Below are positions 20,475-30,942 of a stretch of 43,674 nucleotides of DNA, piece after piece. The notes under the pieces are model-generated. The model was not told where the DNA came from, searched no databases, and saw only the letters and a list, made by a program, of their open reading frames with translations. The stretch spans positions 1-43,674 of the forward strand of contig JABIWM010000171.1 of the NCBI GenBank assembly GCA_018701255.1, read 5' to 3'. A program made the translations under genes and the position numbers. The number at the start of each line of letters is the position of its first letter. Within the stretch, counting starts at the first letter, position 1. This DNA is from Alphaproteobacteria bacterium. GTDB taxonomy: Bacteria > Pseudomonadota > Alphaproteobacteria > Puniceispirillales > UBA1172.

Positions 20475-22043
20475 ATGGCTATTACGCAAACACTGGAAGA
20501 CGGTCTAAAACGGGAATTCGAAATTGCGTTAGATGCCGCCGATATCGAAACACGCATTGATGCGCGTATCGCAACTCTGGCTGAACAGGTTAAAATGCCG
20601 GGGTTTCGTCCCGGTAAAGTGCCAACCAGTATTGTTAAAACACGTTATGGCAAACAAGTGCTAGGCGAAGTGATACAGGCCGCTATGGACGAAGCGACCA
20701 GTTCAATCATTAAGGATAATAATTTTCAGCTTGCGGCTAATCCGTCACTGAATATCACCGAATATGACGAAGGCGGCGATCTCAAGGCTGTGATGGCATT
20801 CGAAATCATGCCTGATGTGCCTGATGCCGATTTGTCCAGCATTACTGTTGATAAATGGAAGCTTGATATTTCTGCTAAAGAAGTCGATCAGGCAATGGAA
20901 CAACTGGCTAATGAAAACCGCCCGACTAAGCCTATTGATAAGCCGCGCGCTGTCAAAGCAGGTGATACTGTTGTTATTGACTTTATTGGCCGTGTTGACG
21001 GCGAAGCATTTGAAGGCGGAACAGCCGAAGGGCATCAGCTCAAAATCGGATCAAACAGCTTTATTCCGGGTTTTGAAGATGGCTTAATTGGCGCCAAGGC
21101 TGATAAAACCATTGATGTTAAGGTTACATTTCCTGCCGAATATCCAGCCGAACATCTGGCCGGTAAGGATAGCGTTTTCGAAGTGAAAGTCACAGAGATT
21201 CGCGAAGATGATGACGTGAAACTGGATGATGAGTTTGCCAAGACATTCGGCATGGATGATCTGGCCGCTTTGAAAACGGCTTTATCTGATCAATTATCAC
21301 GCCAGCATGAAGCGGCGTTGCGCAATCAGACAAAAACCTCACTGCTTGATGCGCTTGATGATCTTTATGATGATATTGATGTGCCGGAAACGCTGTATAG
21401 TCAGGAATATGCCCAGATATGTCAGCAGTTTTATAAATCTGAACAAGAGAATGATCACGATCACGACCATGATCACGACCATGACCATGACCATGATCAC
21501 AAACCTGATGAGAATATGACAGATGAGCAAAAAGAAGAAGCTAATCTGATTGCTATTCGCCGGGTTAAGCTTGGTATTGTTCTAACAACAATTGGCCAGA
21601 AAAATAACCTTCAGGTATCCGAAGAAGAAAAGAATCGCGCTATTTATGCCGAAGCCCAGCGTTATCCGGGGCAACAGCAGGAAGTGCTCGAATATTTCAC
21701 CAAAAATCCGGAAGCCGCACAACAGCTGGCAGGGCCAATTTTTGAAAACAAGGTTGTCGATTTTATTCTTGATCTTTGTAACGTTAATGACAAAACCGTT
21801 ACCGCAGAAGAGCTTTACAAGAATGATGAGTTCGAAGACCTGAAAACGAAAAGCAAATCCTCAACAGGTAAAGCCAAAGCGAAAAAAGCACCTGCTAAAT
21901 CTGCCGCTAAAAAGCCAGCAGATAAGAAAGCAGACGCCGCTAAATCTGACGAAAAGCCTGCTACCAAGGCAAAAGCGACTCAAAAGGCACCTGCTAAAAA
22001 AGCACCTGCCAAGAAAGCCGCTTCAAAAAAGGCAGATAGCTAA
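20475..22043 (+). CDS. tig: Trigger factor with internal poly-(Asp-His) tract and Lys/Ala-rich C-terminal tail
   Basis: MAITQTLEDGLKREFEIALDAADIETRIDARI..VKMPGFRPGKVPTSIVKTRYGKQV; FKBP-type domain VKAGDTVVIDFIGRVDGEAFEGGTAEGHQLKIGSNSFIPGFEDGLIG. Confidence 0.96.
   Translation: MAITQTLEDGLKREFEIALDAADIETRIDARIATLAEQVKMPGFRPGKVPTSIVKTRYGKQVLGEVIQAAMDEATSSIIKDNNFQLAANPSLNITEYDEGGDLKAVMAFEIMPDVPDADLSSITVDKWKLDISAKEVDQAMEQLANENRPTKPIDKPRAVKAGDTVVIDFIGRVDGEAFEGGTAEGHQLKIGSNSFIPGFEDGLIGAKADKTIDVKVTFPAEYPAEHLAGKDSVFEVKVTEIREDDDVKLDDEFAKTFGMDDLAALKTALSDQLSRQHEAALRNQTKTSLLDALDDLYDDIDVPETLYSQEYAQICQQFYKSEQENDHDHDHDHDHDHDHDHKPDENMTDEQKEEANLIAIRRVKLGIVLTTIGQKNNLQVSEEEKNRAIYAEAQRYPGQQQEVLEYFTKNPEAAQQLAGPIFENKVVDFILDLCNVNDKTVTAEELYKNDEFEDLKTKSKSSTGKAKAKKAPAKSAAKKPADKKADAAKSDEKPATKAKATQKAPAKKAPAKKAASKKADS
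21453..21500. repeat. 48-bp GA(T/C)CA(T/C) hexanucleotide run encoding (DH)8 in tig
   Basis: Eight consecutive Asp-His codon pairs. Confidence 0.97.
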
Positions 22044-22105
22044 TCTTGCAAGATGCATCGGGAAACCCCAATTCAGTATAGGTAACCCAAACACAGGATA
22101 ATCAA

Positions 22106-22726
22106 ATGACGCATGTGACCGAAACAATGTCTGCTTTAATCCCGATGGTTGTTGAACAATCCAGTCGAGGTGAGAGATCATTCGATATTTTTTCACGGCT
22201 ATTAAAAGAGCGGATCATTTTTGTTAATGGGCCAATTGACGATGCTGTTTCTTCGGTGGTTTGTGCGCAGTTATTGTTTCTGGAAAGCGAAAACCCTTCG
22301 CAAGATATTTCCATGTATATCAATTCGCCGGGTGGAATTGTGACTTCTGGTCTGGCTATGTACGATACCATGGAATATATCCGGCCAGATGTATCAACGG
22401 TTTGCATAGGGCAGGCGGCGTCTATGGGATCATTGCTATTAATGGCCGGTGCGGCTGGTAAACGGTATAGTCTACCGAACTCAAGAATTATGACGCATCA
22501 GCCATCTGGCGGTTTTTCAGGGCAGGCGGCTGATATTGAAATTCACGCAAGAGAAATCCTAAACTTGCGGGAACGTCTTAATGGCATTTATGTTAAACAT
22601 ACGGGCAAATCCATGAAAGACGTACAAAAAATCATGGATAGAGATACTTTTATGACCGCTGACGATGCCAAGACTTTCGGTCTGATTGATCAGGTTGTTG
22701 ATAAACGCCCGACTCCTAAAAAGTAA
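22106..22726 (+). CDS. clpP: ATP-dependent Clp protease proteolytic subunit
   Basis: [63 protein letters not shown]. Confidence 0.97.
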   Translation: MTHVTETMSALIPMVVEQSSRGERSFDIFSRLLKERIIFVNGPIDDAVSSVVCAQLLFLESENPSQDISMYINSPGGIVTSGLAMYDTMEYIRPDVSTVCIGQAASMGSLLLMAGAAGKRYSLPNSRIMTHQPSGGFSGQAADIEIHAREILNLRERLNGIYVKHTGKSMKDVQKIMDRDTFMTADDAKTFGLIDQVVDKRPTPKK

Positions 22727-22788
22727 ACTGGGTCAGAATGTCCAATGTTTGCTTCTGGCATGTATTTTGCGATGTGACAAAAAACACA

Positions 22789-22818
22789 TTGATAGGACAA
22801 AGGTTTCCTGTCTAATAT
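22789..22818 (+). promoter_or_regulatory. Putative sigma-70 type promoter for clpX
   Basis: TTGATA-N18-TAATAT, with aaggag Shine-Dalgarno just before ATG 22843. Confidence 0.45.
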
Positions 22819-22842
22819 AGATTGATTAAGGAGTTCTTTGTT

Positions 22843-24108
22843 ATGTCTTCATCTGGTAATTCTGAAAAAAGCACGTTATTTTGCTCATTCTGCGGCAAAA
22901 GTCAGCATGAAGTGAAAAAACTTATTGCGGGTCCAACGGTATTCATTTGTGATGAATGTGTTGAGTTGTGCATGGATATTATCAAAGAAGAACACAAATC
23001 ATCTTCTGCTCGGTCTAGCGATGGCGTACCCACTCCGGCTGAGATTTTTGGATTCCTTGATCAATATGTTATTGGCCAGCAAGGTGCAAAAAAGGTGCTT
23101 TCGGTTGCTGTTCATAATCATTACAAACGTCTGGCGCATAACGATAGCCCTGACGATGTTGAGATTTCCAAGTCCAATATCATGCTTATCGGGCCAACCG
23201 GTTGCGGCAAAACGCTGTTAGCGCAAACACTGGCGCGGGTTCTTGATGTTCCATTTACGATGGCCGATGCCACCACTCTGACCGAAGCTGGTTATGTTGG
23301 TGAAGATGTTGAAAACATTATCCTTAAATTACTGCAAGCGGCTGATTATAATGTTGAACGGGCGCAACGCGGTATTGTTTACATTGATGAGATTGATAAA
23401 ATTTCACGCAAATCCGACAACCCATCCATCACGCGGGATGTGTCAGGTGAGGGCGTACAACAAGCTTTGCTTAAAATCATGGAAGGAACAGTCGCATCTG
23501 TTCCCCCACAAGGCGGCCGTAAGCATCCCCAGCAAGAGTTTTTACAGATTGATACCACCAATATTCTATTTATCTGCGGTGGTGCATTTGCCGGTTTGGA
23601 TAAAATTATTGCAAATCGCGATAAAGGCACAGGCATAGGTTTTGGTGCAGATATAGAAGCATCAGATGACCGAAGCACAGGCCAGCGGCTAGCTGAGGTT
23701 GAACCCGAAGATTTGCTTAAATTTGGCCTAATCCCCGAATTCGTAGGCAGATTACCGATTCTTGCTACACTGGAAGACTTGGATAAATCCGCATTAATAC
23801 GTATTCTCACTGAACCTAGAAATGCTCTTATCAAGCAATATCAGTCATTATTCAATATGGATGACGTTAATCTTGAGTTCCGTGACGATGCGCTTGATGC
23901 GATTGCAGAAAAAGCCATTGAGCGCAAAACAGGTGCGCGCGGGCTACGCTCTATTGTTGAGCTGGTGCTTATGGATACAATGTTTGATATTCCGACCGAA
24001 GAAGGCATCAAGGATGTCATTGTTAATCGTGATGTTATCGAAAAGAATAAGCCACCTATCCTGGTTCATGCTGATGTTAAGGCCAGTGAAGCAGACGGCA
24101 TGGCTTAA
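22843..24108 (+). CDS. clpX: ATP-dependent Clp protease ATP-binding subunit ClpX
   Basis: [30 protein letters not shown] zinc finger; [53 protein letters not shown]. Confidence 0.97.
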   Translation: MSSSGNSEKSTLFCSFCGKSQHEVKKLIAGPTVFICDECVELCMDIIKEEHKSSSARSSDGVPTPAEIFGFLDQYVIGQQGAKKVLSVAVHNHYKRLAHNDSPDDVEISKSNIMLIGPTGCGKTLLAQTLARVLDVPFTMADATTLTEAGYVGEDVENIILKLLQAADYNVERAQRGIVYIDEIDKISRKSDNPSITRDVSGEGVQQALLKIMEGTVASVPPQGGRKHPQQEFLQIDTTNILFICGGAFAGLDKIIANRDKGTGIGFGADIEASDDRSTGQRLAEVEPEDLLKFGLIPEFVGRLPILATLEDLDKSALIRILTEPRNALIKQYQSLFNMDDVNLEFRDDALDAIAEKAIERKTGARGLRSIVELVLMDTMFDIPTEEGIKDVIVNRDVIEKNKPPILVHADVKASEADGMA

Positions 24109-24220
24109 TATTCACAAAAATAAGTCTATCTCAGCATAAGTCTGATATTCAAACCCTTGATTTTAGTGTCATACTTAACAATATAAGTTTAGTGAAATTT
24201 TATTGTTTATAAGGCATCCC

Positions 24221-26665
24221 ATGACTGATTCCGATAATACTGCCAACACTAATGACGCGACAAATGACGCGACTACTGACGCGACCAATTATCCGGTCTT
24301 ACCTTTGCGTGATATTGTTGTATTTCCATATATGATTGTTCCGCTATTCGTTGGCCGTGAAAAATCTGTTCGCGCATTAGAAGAAGTGATGAACAAGGAT
24401 AAACAGATTATTCTTGTCACCCAGCGTGAAGCAAATGAAGAAAATCCACTTGCTGATGATCTGTATAATATCGGCACGTTAGGAACAGTGCTTCAACTGC
24501 TTAAATTGCCCGATGGCTCAATCAAAGTACTGGTTGAAGGTCATCATAGAGTCGAAGTATCAAACGTCAAAGACAATGGCGAATATCTGGAAGCAGATTT
24601 CAAAGATATTACCGTTGAAAAAGGCGAGCAGGATATTGAGCTTGAAGCATTAAGCCGGACAACGCTTAAACAGTTCGAACAATATATCAAACTCAACAAG
24701 AAAATTCCGTCAGAAGTACTGGTTTCCTTTGGCCAGATCGAAGATGCCGGTAAACTTGCCGATAGTATTGCATCCCATCTGGTGATCAGCATTGCCAGCA
24801 AGCAAGAGCTGCTAGAAGATATTGAAGTATCAAAACGGCTTGACCGCATTAGTGAGATGATGCGGGATGAAATTGACGTTATGCAGGTGGAAAAACGCAT
24901 CCGCAATCGTGTAAAACGCCAGATGGAAAAATCACAACGCGATTACTATCTGAATGAGCAAATCAAAGCTATTCAGAAAGAATTGGGCGATGGTGATGAT
25001 GGCGGTAATGAAATTGCGGAACTGCAGGAACGGGCAGAAAAAACCAAGCTATCAAAAGAAGCTAAGGAAAAGGTTGCCGCCGAAATCAAAAAGCTCAAAA
25101 GCATGAGCCCGGCTAGCGCAGAAGCCACGGTTGTCCGGAATTATGTTGACACGCTCTTATCCTTGCCATGGAAACAGAAATCGCGTGTGAAAACCGATAT
25201 TGTCAAGGCAAGAGAAATCCTTGATGAAGATCATTTTGGTCTGGATAAGGTCAAGGATCGCATCATTGAATATTTAGCTGTTCAGCAACGCATGAAAAAA
25301 ATAAAAGGCCCTATCCTCTGTCTGGTGGGCCCGCCGGGTGTTGGTAAAACCTCGCTGGGTAAATCTATTGCTAAGGCCACAGGGCGTAAGTTTACCCGCT
25401 TTGCCCTTGGCGGTATACGGGATGAAAGCGAAATCCGCGGCCACAGACGTACCTATATTGGCTCAATGCCCGGTAAGGTGATCCAGAGCCTTAAGAAAGT
25501 GGCAACATGCAATCCGCTTATGCTTCTTGATGAGATTGATAAAATTGGTGCAGATTGGCGTGGAGACCCGTCATCTGCCTTGCTGGAAGTGCTTGATCCC
25601 GAACAGAACTCAACATTCCAAGATCATTACATAGAAGTCGATTTTGATCTGTCTGATATCATGTTCATCACAACGGCAAATACATTGAACATGCCACAGC
25701 CCTTGCTTGACCGAATGGAAATTATCCGCATTTCCGGTTATACCGAAGACGAAAAGGTGGAAATTGCAAAACGGCATCTGATTCAGAAACAGATGACAGA
25801 TAACGGTCTTAAAAAAGACGAATTTTCCATTACTGATGCGGCCATTCGCTTTATTATTCAGCGTTATACGCGTGAAAGTGGTGTCCGTAATATTGAACGC
25901 GAATTGTCTAAACTGGCACGCAAAGTCATTACCGCTATCATTAAGGGTGATATCACCAAAGCCGCAATTGATGAAAAAGCGGTGGAGGAATATCTTGGCA
26001 TCCCACGTTTCCGGCATGGTGAAACCGAAGCCGAAGACTTGGTTGGCATTACAACCGGTCTGGCCTGGACAGAAGTCGGCGGTGAAATGCTAAACATAGA
26101 AGCCGTGACATTTCCCGGTAAGGGCAAGGTTTCCTCAACAGGTAAGCTTGGTGATGTGATGAAAGAATCCATTCAGGCGGCGGAGTATTATATTAAAAGC
26201 CACGCGTCTATTCTGGGTATCTCTCACGATTCTCTCAGTAAGAATGATATTCACGTGCATATTCCCGAAGGAGCAACCCCCAAAGACGGCCCATCGGCTG
26301 GTATCGCTATGGTAACCTCAATGGTGTCCGCGTTGACAGGTAATCCGGTGCGCCATGATGTGGCCATGACAGGTGAGTTGACGCTTCGTGGGCGGGTGTT
26401 ACCTATCGGAGGTCTTAAGGAAAAACTTCTTGCCGCTGTTAGGGCAGGGATAAAAATAGCAATAATTCCAAAAGATAACGTTAAGGACCTAGCTGATGTT
26501 CCGGAAAATGTTAAGAGTTTACTAACAATATGTCCGGTGCAAATGATCGATGAAGTTCTGGTTCAGGCATTGGTTGAAAAACCCATTGCTCTGAAAATAT
26601 CTGATGATTCCATTCAGCCAAAACTACGATCTGATGACGATGGAGACGCGATAATTACGCATTAA
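24221..26665 (+). CDS. lon: Endopeptidase La (Lon protease)
   Basis: [59 protein letters not shown] (catalytic Ser), start 24221 preferred over 24203. Confidence 0.97.
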   Translation: MTDSDNTANTNDATNDATTDATNYPVLPLRDIVVFPYMIVPLFVGREKSVRALEEVMNKDKQIILVTQREANEENPLADDLYNIGTLGTVLQLLKLPDGSIKVLVEGHHRVEVSNVKDNGEYLEADFKDITVEKGEQDIELEALSRTTLKQFEQYIKLNKKIPSEVLVSFGQIEDAGKLADSIASHLVISIASKQELLEDIEVSKRLDRISEMMRDEIDVMQVEKRIRNRVKRQMEKSQRDYYLNEQIKAIQKELGDGDDGGNEIAELQERAEKTKLSKEAKEKVAAEIKKLKSMSPASAEATVVRNYVDTLLSLPWKQKSRVKTDIVKAREILDEDHFGLDKVKDRIIEYLAVQQRMKKIKGPILCLVGPPGVGKTSLGKSIAKATGRKFTRFALGGIRDESEIRGHRRTYIGSMPGKVIQSLKKVATCNPLMLLDEIDKIGADWRGDPSSALLEVLDPEQNSTFQDHYIEVDFDLSDIMFITTANTLNMPQPLLDRMEIIRISGYTEDEKVEIAKRHLIQKQMTDNGLKKDEFSITDAAIRFIIQRYTRESGVRNIERELSKLARKVITAIIKGDITKAAIDEKAVEEYLGIPRFRHGETEAEDLVGITTGLAWTEVGGEMLNIEAVTFPGKGKVSSTGKLGDVMKESIQAAEYYIKSHASILGISHDSLSKNDIHVHIPEGATPKDGPSAGIAMVTSMVSALTGNPVRHDVAMTGELTLRGRVLPIGGLKEKLLAAVRAGIKIAIIPKDNVKDLADVPENVKSLLTICPVQMIDEVLVQALVEKPIALKISDDSIQPKLRSDDDGDAIITH
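24251..24286. repeat. Three in-frame 12-bp tandem repeats encoding (N/T)DAT at the Lon N-terminus
   Basis: aatgacgcgaca / aatgacgcgact / actgacgcgacc. Confidence 0.92.
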
Positions 26666-26747
26666 TTTTCCCAATTATCTATGTAAACCTTGTGCATCAT
26701 AAGTATTTGTCATAAACTTAGGCTTCCTACTAATCCCGAAACATCTT

Positions 26748-27035
26748 ATGGGGGTAAAATTGAAAAAGAACGATCTTATTGCACAAGTTGCTGGCACAAG
26801 TGGACTTTCCAAATCTGACGCTGGAAAAGCTCTTGATGCTGTCTTAGACACAATCACATCTGCACTGGCTAGTGGTGATGAAGTCCGTATTATCGGTTTT
26901 GGTACATTTTCCGTATCAAATCGTGCGGCAACAACTGGCCGTAACCCTCGCACTGGTGAAGTCATTCAGATTGCGGCATCAAAGCAGCCTAAGTTCAAGG
27001 CTGGCTCACCTTTGAAAGATGCTGTTAACAAGTAA
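26748..27035 (+). CDS. HU family DNA-binding protein
   Basis: KKNDLIAQVAGTSGLSKSDAGKALDAVLDTITSALASGDEVRIIGFGTFSVSNRAATTGRNPRTGEVIQIAASKQPKFKAGSPLKDAVN. Confidence 0.96.
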   Translation: MGVKLKKNDLIAQVAGTSGLSKSDAGKALDAVLDTITSALASGDEVRIIGFGTFSVSNRAATTGRNPRTGEVIQIAASKQPKFKAGSPLKDAVNK

Positions 27036-27052
27036 TTTCTCTTGATTTTTTT

Positions 27053-27090
27053 AATAAGGCCGGTCATAACGAACCGGCCTTATTATTTTT
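27053..27090 (+). terminator. Intrinsic terminator of the HU gene
   Basis: AATAAGGCCGGT ... ACCGGCCTTATT 12-bp stem followed by attttt. Confidence 0.9.
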
Positions 27091-27109
27091 TAAGGCCGAC
27101 GATTGGTAA

Positions 27110-27185
27110 GGGCGGTTAGCTCAGCTGGGAGAGCGACTGGTTTACACCCAGTAGGTCGGGGGTTCGAACCCCTCACCGCCCACCA
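27110..27185 (+). tRNA. tRNA-Val (TAC), CCA encoded
   Basis: GGGCGGT/ACCGCCC acceptor; anticodon loop TTTACAC; GGTTCGAACC T-arm. Confidence 0.95.
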
Positions 27186-27386
27186 TTTTCCTTTTATTTC
27201 ATATATATTTGATCATGCCTCAGCACCTTGGCGCGGGTTTGAATATGTTTTTATGGCGTTTTTATATGGCGCTGATTCAGCAATATGGAAGTTATCCCAT
27301 TCTGGCATAAAAAAGTGTTGCCCCACTAATTTGAATTGGCTATAAGTTTGCAACAGCATTATGTGAATATTTGCTGTTTAAGGTGA

Positions 27387-27463
<77 letters not shown>

Positions 27464-27490
27464 CTTTACCTTATTTCCCCCATTATTGTT

Positions 27491-28279
27491 CTAGCTTTGT
27501 TTGGTTGCTCTAAAATGTCCGGGGCGATGTTCGCCTATTTCCAGCACGCCAATCATCTGTCGCCAGATGTTACTGGTTTCATTGGCTTCTGCTTCGCCAA
27601 TACAAGCCACAACCTGCGACCGCATAGGTTCGGTTGTCATGGATTGCCATTCCTGCTCAGCCAGATCAAGATACCACGCGTTCCTGTCCTGTCTTTTGAT
27701 ATTGGCAAAACCGGCGTTGGTTAACGCCTTGCTATACCGGTCAAGCGAACACATATGCATGTCCAACCCTTCTGCTGCTATATAATCCTGCATAACCTGC
27801 GAAGGCGGGTTGTCATCTAGCCGCATCCAGTCACTAGCCGCAATTATCCCATTGGGCTTTAGCACTCGCGCTATGTCAGCCATGAGGGTTTCTTTGTCCG
27901 GTATATGCAAAAAAGCATCTTTGCTAAAAACCATATCAAAATGCTGATCAGGAAAGGGCAGTTTTCCGGGGGTTACGACCTCAAAACGGGCTTTATCTGT
28001 CAGATCATATTCTTTGGTTAACTGGGTGGCACGGGCAATGACTAGCGGTTCTATATCTATGCCTATGGCACTTGCCGCGCCATGTTGTTTGATCAGATGG
28101 AAAACCGCGCCACCGCATCCACAACCGATATCAAGAATATGAAGCCCTGATAAATCTAATCCATCAACAACCAGATCAACTTCTGTGGTGCCGCCGGGTG
28201 ATAAAAACCCTTTGCCCCATATCAATTCAAGAAAATCAATTTGTTTCTGGCCATATTCACCGTCATCAGTAATGCTCAA
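27491..28279 (-). CDS. Class I SAM-dependent methyltransferase, phosphoethanolamine N-methyltransferase-like
   Basis: HILDIGCGCGGAVFHL motif I, GIDIEPLVIARA, FDMVFSKDAFLHIPDKETLMADIARVLKPNGIIAASDW; N-terminal FLELIWGKGFLSPGGTTEVD resembles PMT enzymes. Confidence 0.8.
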   Translation of the reverse strand: MSITDDGEYGQKQIDFLELIWGKGFLSPGGTTEVDLVVDGLDLSGLHILDIGCGCGGAVFHLIKQHGAASAIGIDIEPLVIARATQLTKEYDLTDKARFEVVTPGKLPFPDQHFDMVFSKDAFLHIPDKETLMADIARVLKPNGIIAASDWMRLDDNPPSQVMQDYIAAEGLDMHMCSLDRYSKALTNAGFANIKRQDRNAWYLDLAEQEWQSMTTEPMRSQVVACIGEAEANETSNIWRQMIGVLEIGEHRPGHFRATKQS

Positions 28280-28297
28280 TTAAACCTCCATTGTGAT

Positions 28298-28537
28298 TTA
28301 CTTGACCCAGGCTGATCGCTTCTTTCTGTCACCATTCATCATATTGCTGATAGCTTCTGCCATGCCACGGCTTGCTTCCCGATTCTTTTTCAGCAAAACA
28401 TCCAGCGGGATTACAATATCCCCATCCATCCTGATGCGTGGGGGATCATAATCAGGGAAATCTTTCAGTAAGACTTTAAGCGCTTCCACCAAACGGTCTT
28501 CTTGTGATTTTTCAACGGTATTATTTATATCGGACAT
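28298..28537 (-). CDS. Small conserved-looking hypothetical protein
   Basis: MSDINNTVEKSQEDRLVEALKVLLKDFPDYDPPRIRMDGDIVIPLDVLL...; intact 79-aa ORF filling the gap downstream of the LysR start region; family not recognised. Confidence 0.6.
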   Translation of the reverse strand: MSDINNTVEKSQEDRLVEALKVLLKDFPDYDPPRIRMDGDIVIPLDVLLKKNREASRGMAEAISNMMNGDRKKRSAWVK

Positions 28538-28627
28538 AATTACCCTCATATATTAACAATAAACATTATCCAATTTGTCATAATCGTATCAAATCGCATG
28601 CCAAATGACAAAACCGAATAAAAAAAA

Positions 28628-29515
28628 TCATGTTTCCATTATTGCCACAAGCTGTTCGGCAAATTTAGATGCGGCTACTGATAACACTCTATTTTCTAGC
28701 TGGATCAGTCGTAATAATACTGCTTGCATATCTGCGGGGTGGAACGGAATCCGGATGATGTCTTGGCTTGTTTTTTTGCCAATTACCGGCAGATCAAAAC
28801 TGATTGCATTATCATGTAACAGCATATGATTTCTAAACTCGATGCTGTCTGCTCTGGTAACGATATGTAATGATATACCGCTTGCTATCTCCGTTTGCTT
28901 GATCATGCTTGATATTGCATCGGTATGTTGCGGCAAAATGGCAGGATAATCAGCACATTCATAAAACCGGAGCGCTGGCCGATCTGCTAATGGGTGATCT
29001 CTGCGCATAATCGCATCCGGAATAATGCTTGTTGTTGCCAGGGTTTTATAACCGGAACCCATGACAGGCCCCAACGTTAGCGCCAGATCAGCATCAAGTG
29101 TGTCTAGATGCGTTTGCGCCGCTTCTCTCTCACATGTCAGCAAGGAAAATGTAACATCCGGATAGGATTTGCGATAACGCGCCAATTCATCAATCAAAAA
29201 TCCGGTCTGGGCATGCTGGGTACTGGTAATGGTTACATGACCACGCCGCATGCCTTCCAGATCAGCGATTTGTGAACGGACACGATCCAGGTCTGTTTGC
29301 TGTTTCCTGATGTGGTGAACAAATATCTCACCAGCGGTATTCAGCCGAACACCGCTTGATAGCCGTTCGAATAATGGACAGGATAGCTCATCTTCGATAG
29401 CCAGTAGCCGGCGGTTAAGGGCTGATGGAGTGATGGCCAGCTTTTCCGCTGCTTTACGAATGGATTTTTCCTCAGCAATGATGGTTATAAAATGCATGGA
29501 TTTCATAAATTGCAT
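28628..29515 (-). CDS. LysR family transcriptional regulator
   Basis: MKSMHFITIIAEEKSIRKAAEKLAITPSALNRRLLAIEDELSCPLFERLSSGVRLNTAGEIFVHHI HTH; start 29515 preferred over 29608. Confidence 0.9.
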   Translation of the reverse strand: MQFMKSMHFITIIAEEKSIRKAAEKLAITPSALNRRLLAIEDELSCPLFERLSSGVRLNTAGEIFVHHIRKQQTDLDRVRSQIADLEGMRRGHVTITSTQHAQTGFLIDELARYRKSYPDVTFSLLTCEREAAQTHLDTLDADLALTLGPVMGSGYKTLATTSIIPDAIMRRDHPLADRPALRFYECADYPAILPQHTDAISSMIKQTEIASGISLHIVTRADSIEFRNHMLLHDNAISFDLPVIGKKTSQDIIRIPFHPADMQAVLLRLIQLENRVLSVAASKFAEQLVAIMET

Positions 29516-29640
29516 GATATTTTTCCCATAAGGATAGGGTGATTTAAATAGTGTTGCAAAAAATGCACCACCATCATGCAAATCTAGCACAATTAGGACA
29601 CGGTTCAATATGCTATGACGTATTCATTATATGAAACGGA

Positions 29641-30921
29641 GTGCTTATTATGTTCAAAATCCTTTTATCTATATTTGCATTGATGATTGCACCAACGGCT
29701 GCTTATGCCGCCATTGATGCTGAAACAGCGTATATTCTCAACTCATTATCCTTCTTGATGCATGGATTTATTGTCATGTTGATGGCGGCAGGGTTCTGTA
29801 TGCTCGAAGCTGGTTTAGTCCGGACAAAAAACACGGCGGTGCAATGCACAAAAAACATTGGTCTTTATGCGATTAGTGGGCTGATGTTCTGGCTTGCTGG
29901 ATATAATCTGCTTTATATGGATGTTAACACATGGATAGGTAGTTTAGCTATCTGGGCACCATCGGAAGTCAATATTGATGATAAGTATTCATCCGGGTCT
30001 GACTGGTTTTTCCAGATGGTATTTGTGGCGGCGGCGGCGTCTATTGTATCTGGTGCTGTGGCGGAACGCGTTAAATTAATTAGCTTTCTTATTTTCAGCG
30101 CCGTTCTGACCGGTTTCATCTATCCCATACAGGGCAGCTGGAGCTGGGGCGAAGGCTATTTATATCAAATCGGTTTCCTTGATTTTGCCGGTTCTACGAT
30201 TGTTCATTCTGTTGGCGGTTGGGCGGCGTTAATGGGTGTGCTTATTATTGGTGCGCGTCATGGCAAATATGGCAAAGATGGCCGGGTTAACCCTATGCCG
30301 GGGTCTAATCTTCCATTGGCTACATTAGGGACATTCGTTCTGTGGTTTGGATGGTTCGGTTTCAATGGCGGCTCACAACTAGCCATGGGCAGTGCAGAAG
30401 ACGTTAATGCAATCGCAAATATCTATATCAACACGAATATTGCGGCGGCGGCTGGTGTGGTCGTGGCTCTGTTCCTCAGCTATATCCGGTATGGTAAAGT
30501 CGAATTGACCATGACATTAAACGGTGCGCTTGCCGGACTTGTTGCGATTACGGCCGAACCACTGGCGCCATCTGTTCCTATGGCGGCGTTTATTGGCGGT
30601 ATTGGCGGTTTGATTGTTGTTGTTACTGTTCCGCTTCTGGATAAGCTTAAAATTGATGATGTTGTTGGTGCTATTCCGGTTCACCTGTTTGCCGGTATCT
30701 GGGGGACGATTGCGGTTGTATTCTCAAACCCTGATGCAACATTAACAGCGCAATTGACAGGTATTGTTCTGGTTGGTGCGTTTGTTTCTGTTGCTTCTGC
30801 TATCGTGTGGTATGCGCTGGCTTTAACATTGGGTATCAGAGCCAGCAAAGAAGATGAGATCAATGGGCTTGATTTAAGTGAATGCGGGCTGGAAGCCTAT
30901 CCGGAATTTTCACGCGGATAA
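29641..30921 (+). CDS. amt: Ammonium transporter (Amt family)
   Basis: MAAGFCMLEAGLVRTKNTAVQCTKNIGLY, GSTIVHSVGGWAALMGVLIIGARHGKYG, LGTFVLWFGWFGFNGGSQLAM, predicted signal peptide. Confidence 0.95.
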   Translation: MLIMFKILLSIFALMIAPTAAYAAIDAETAYILNSLSFLMHGFIVMLMAAGFCMLEAGLVRTKNTAVQCTKNIGLYAISGLMFWLAGYNLLYMDVNTWIGSLAIWAPSEVNIDDKYSSGSDWFFQMVFVAAAASIVSGAVAERVKLISFLIFSAVLTGFIYPIQGSWSWGEGYLYQIGFLDFAGSTIVHSVGGWAALMGVLIIGARHGKYGKDGRVNPMPGSNLPLATLGTFVLWFGWFGFNGGSQLAMGSAEDVNAIANIYINTNIAAAAGVVVALFLSYIRYGKVELTMTLNGALAGLVAITAEPLAPSVPMAAFIGGIGGLIVVVTVPLLDKLKIDDVVGAIPVHLFAGIWGTIAVVFSNPDATLTAQLTGIVLVGAFVSVASAIVWYALALTLGIRASKEDEINGLDLSECGLEAYPEFSRG

Positions 30922-30942
30922 ATAACCATTAATCACATGTAA

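Noticed and set aside
21307-21519. Plus-strand ORF rich in Met-Thr-Ile across the tig repeat
   Set aside because: Alternative-frame reading of the (DH)8 hexanucleotide repeat in trigger factor, not a separate gene.
24109-24220. Possible heat-shock (RpoH) promoter upstream of lon (cttgattttagtgtcatacttaacaatataag)
   Set aside because: CTTG is present but the downstream element and spacing fit the alphaproteobacterial RpoH consensus poorly.
27186-27386. Possible ncRNA in the 200-bp gap between tRNA-Val and tRNA-Asp
   Set aside because: AT-rich with only a small tttttatggcg-type duplication; no convincing stem-loop or conserved RNA motif by eye.
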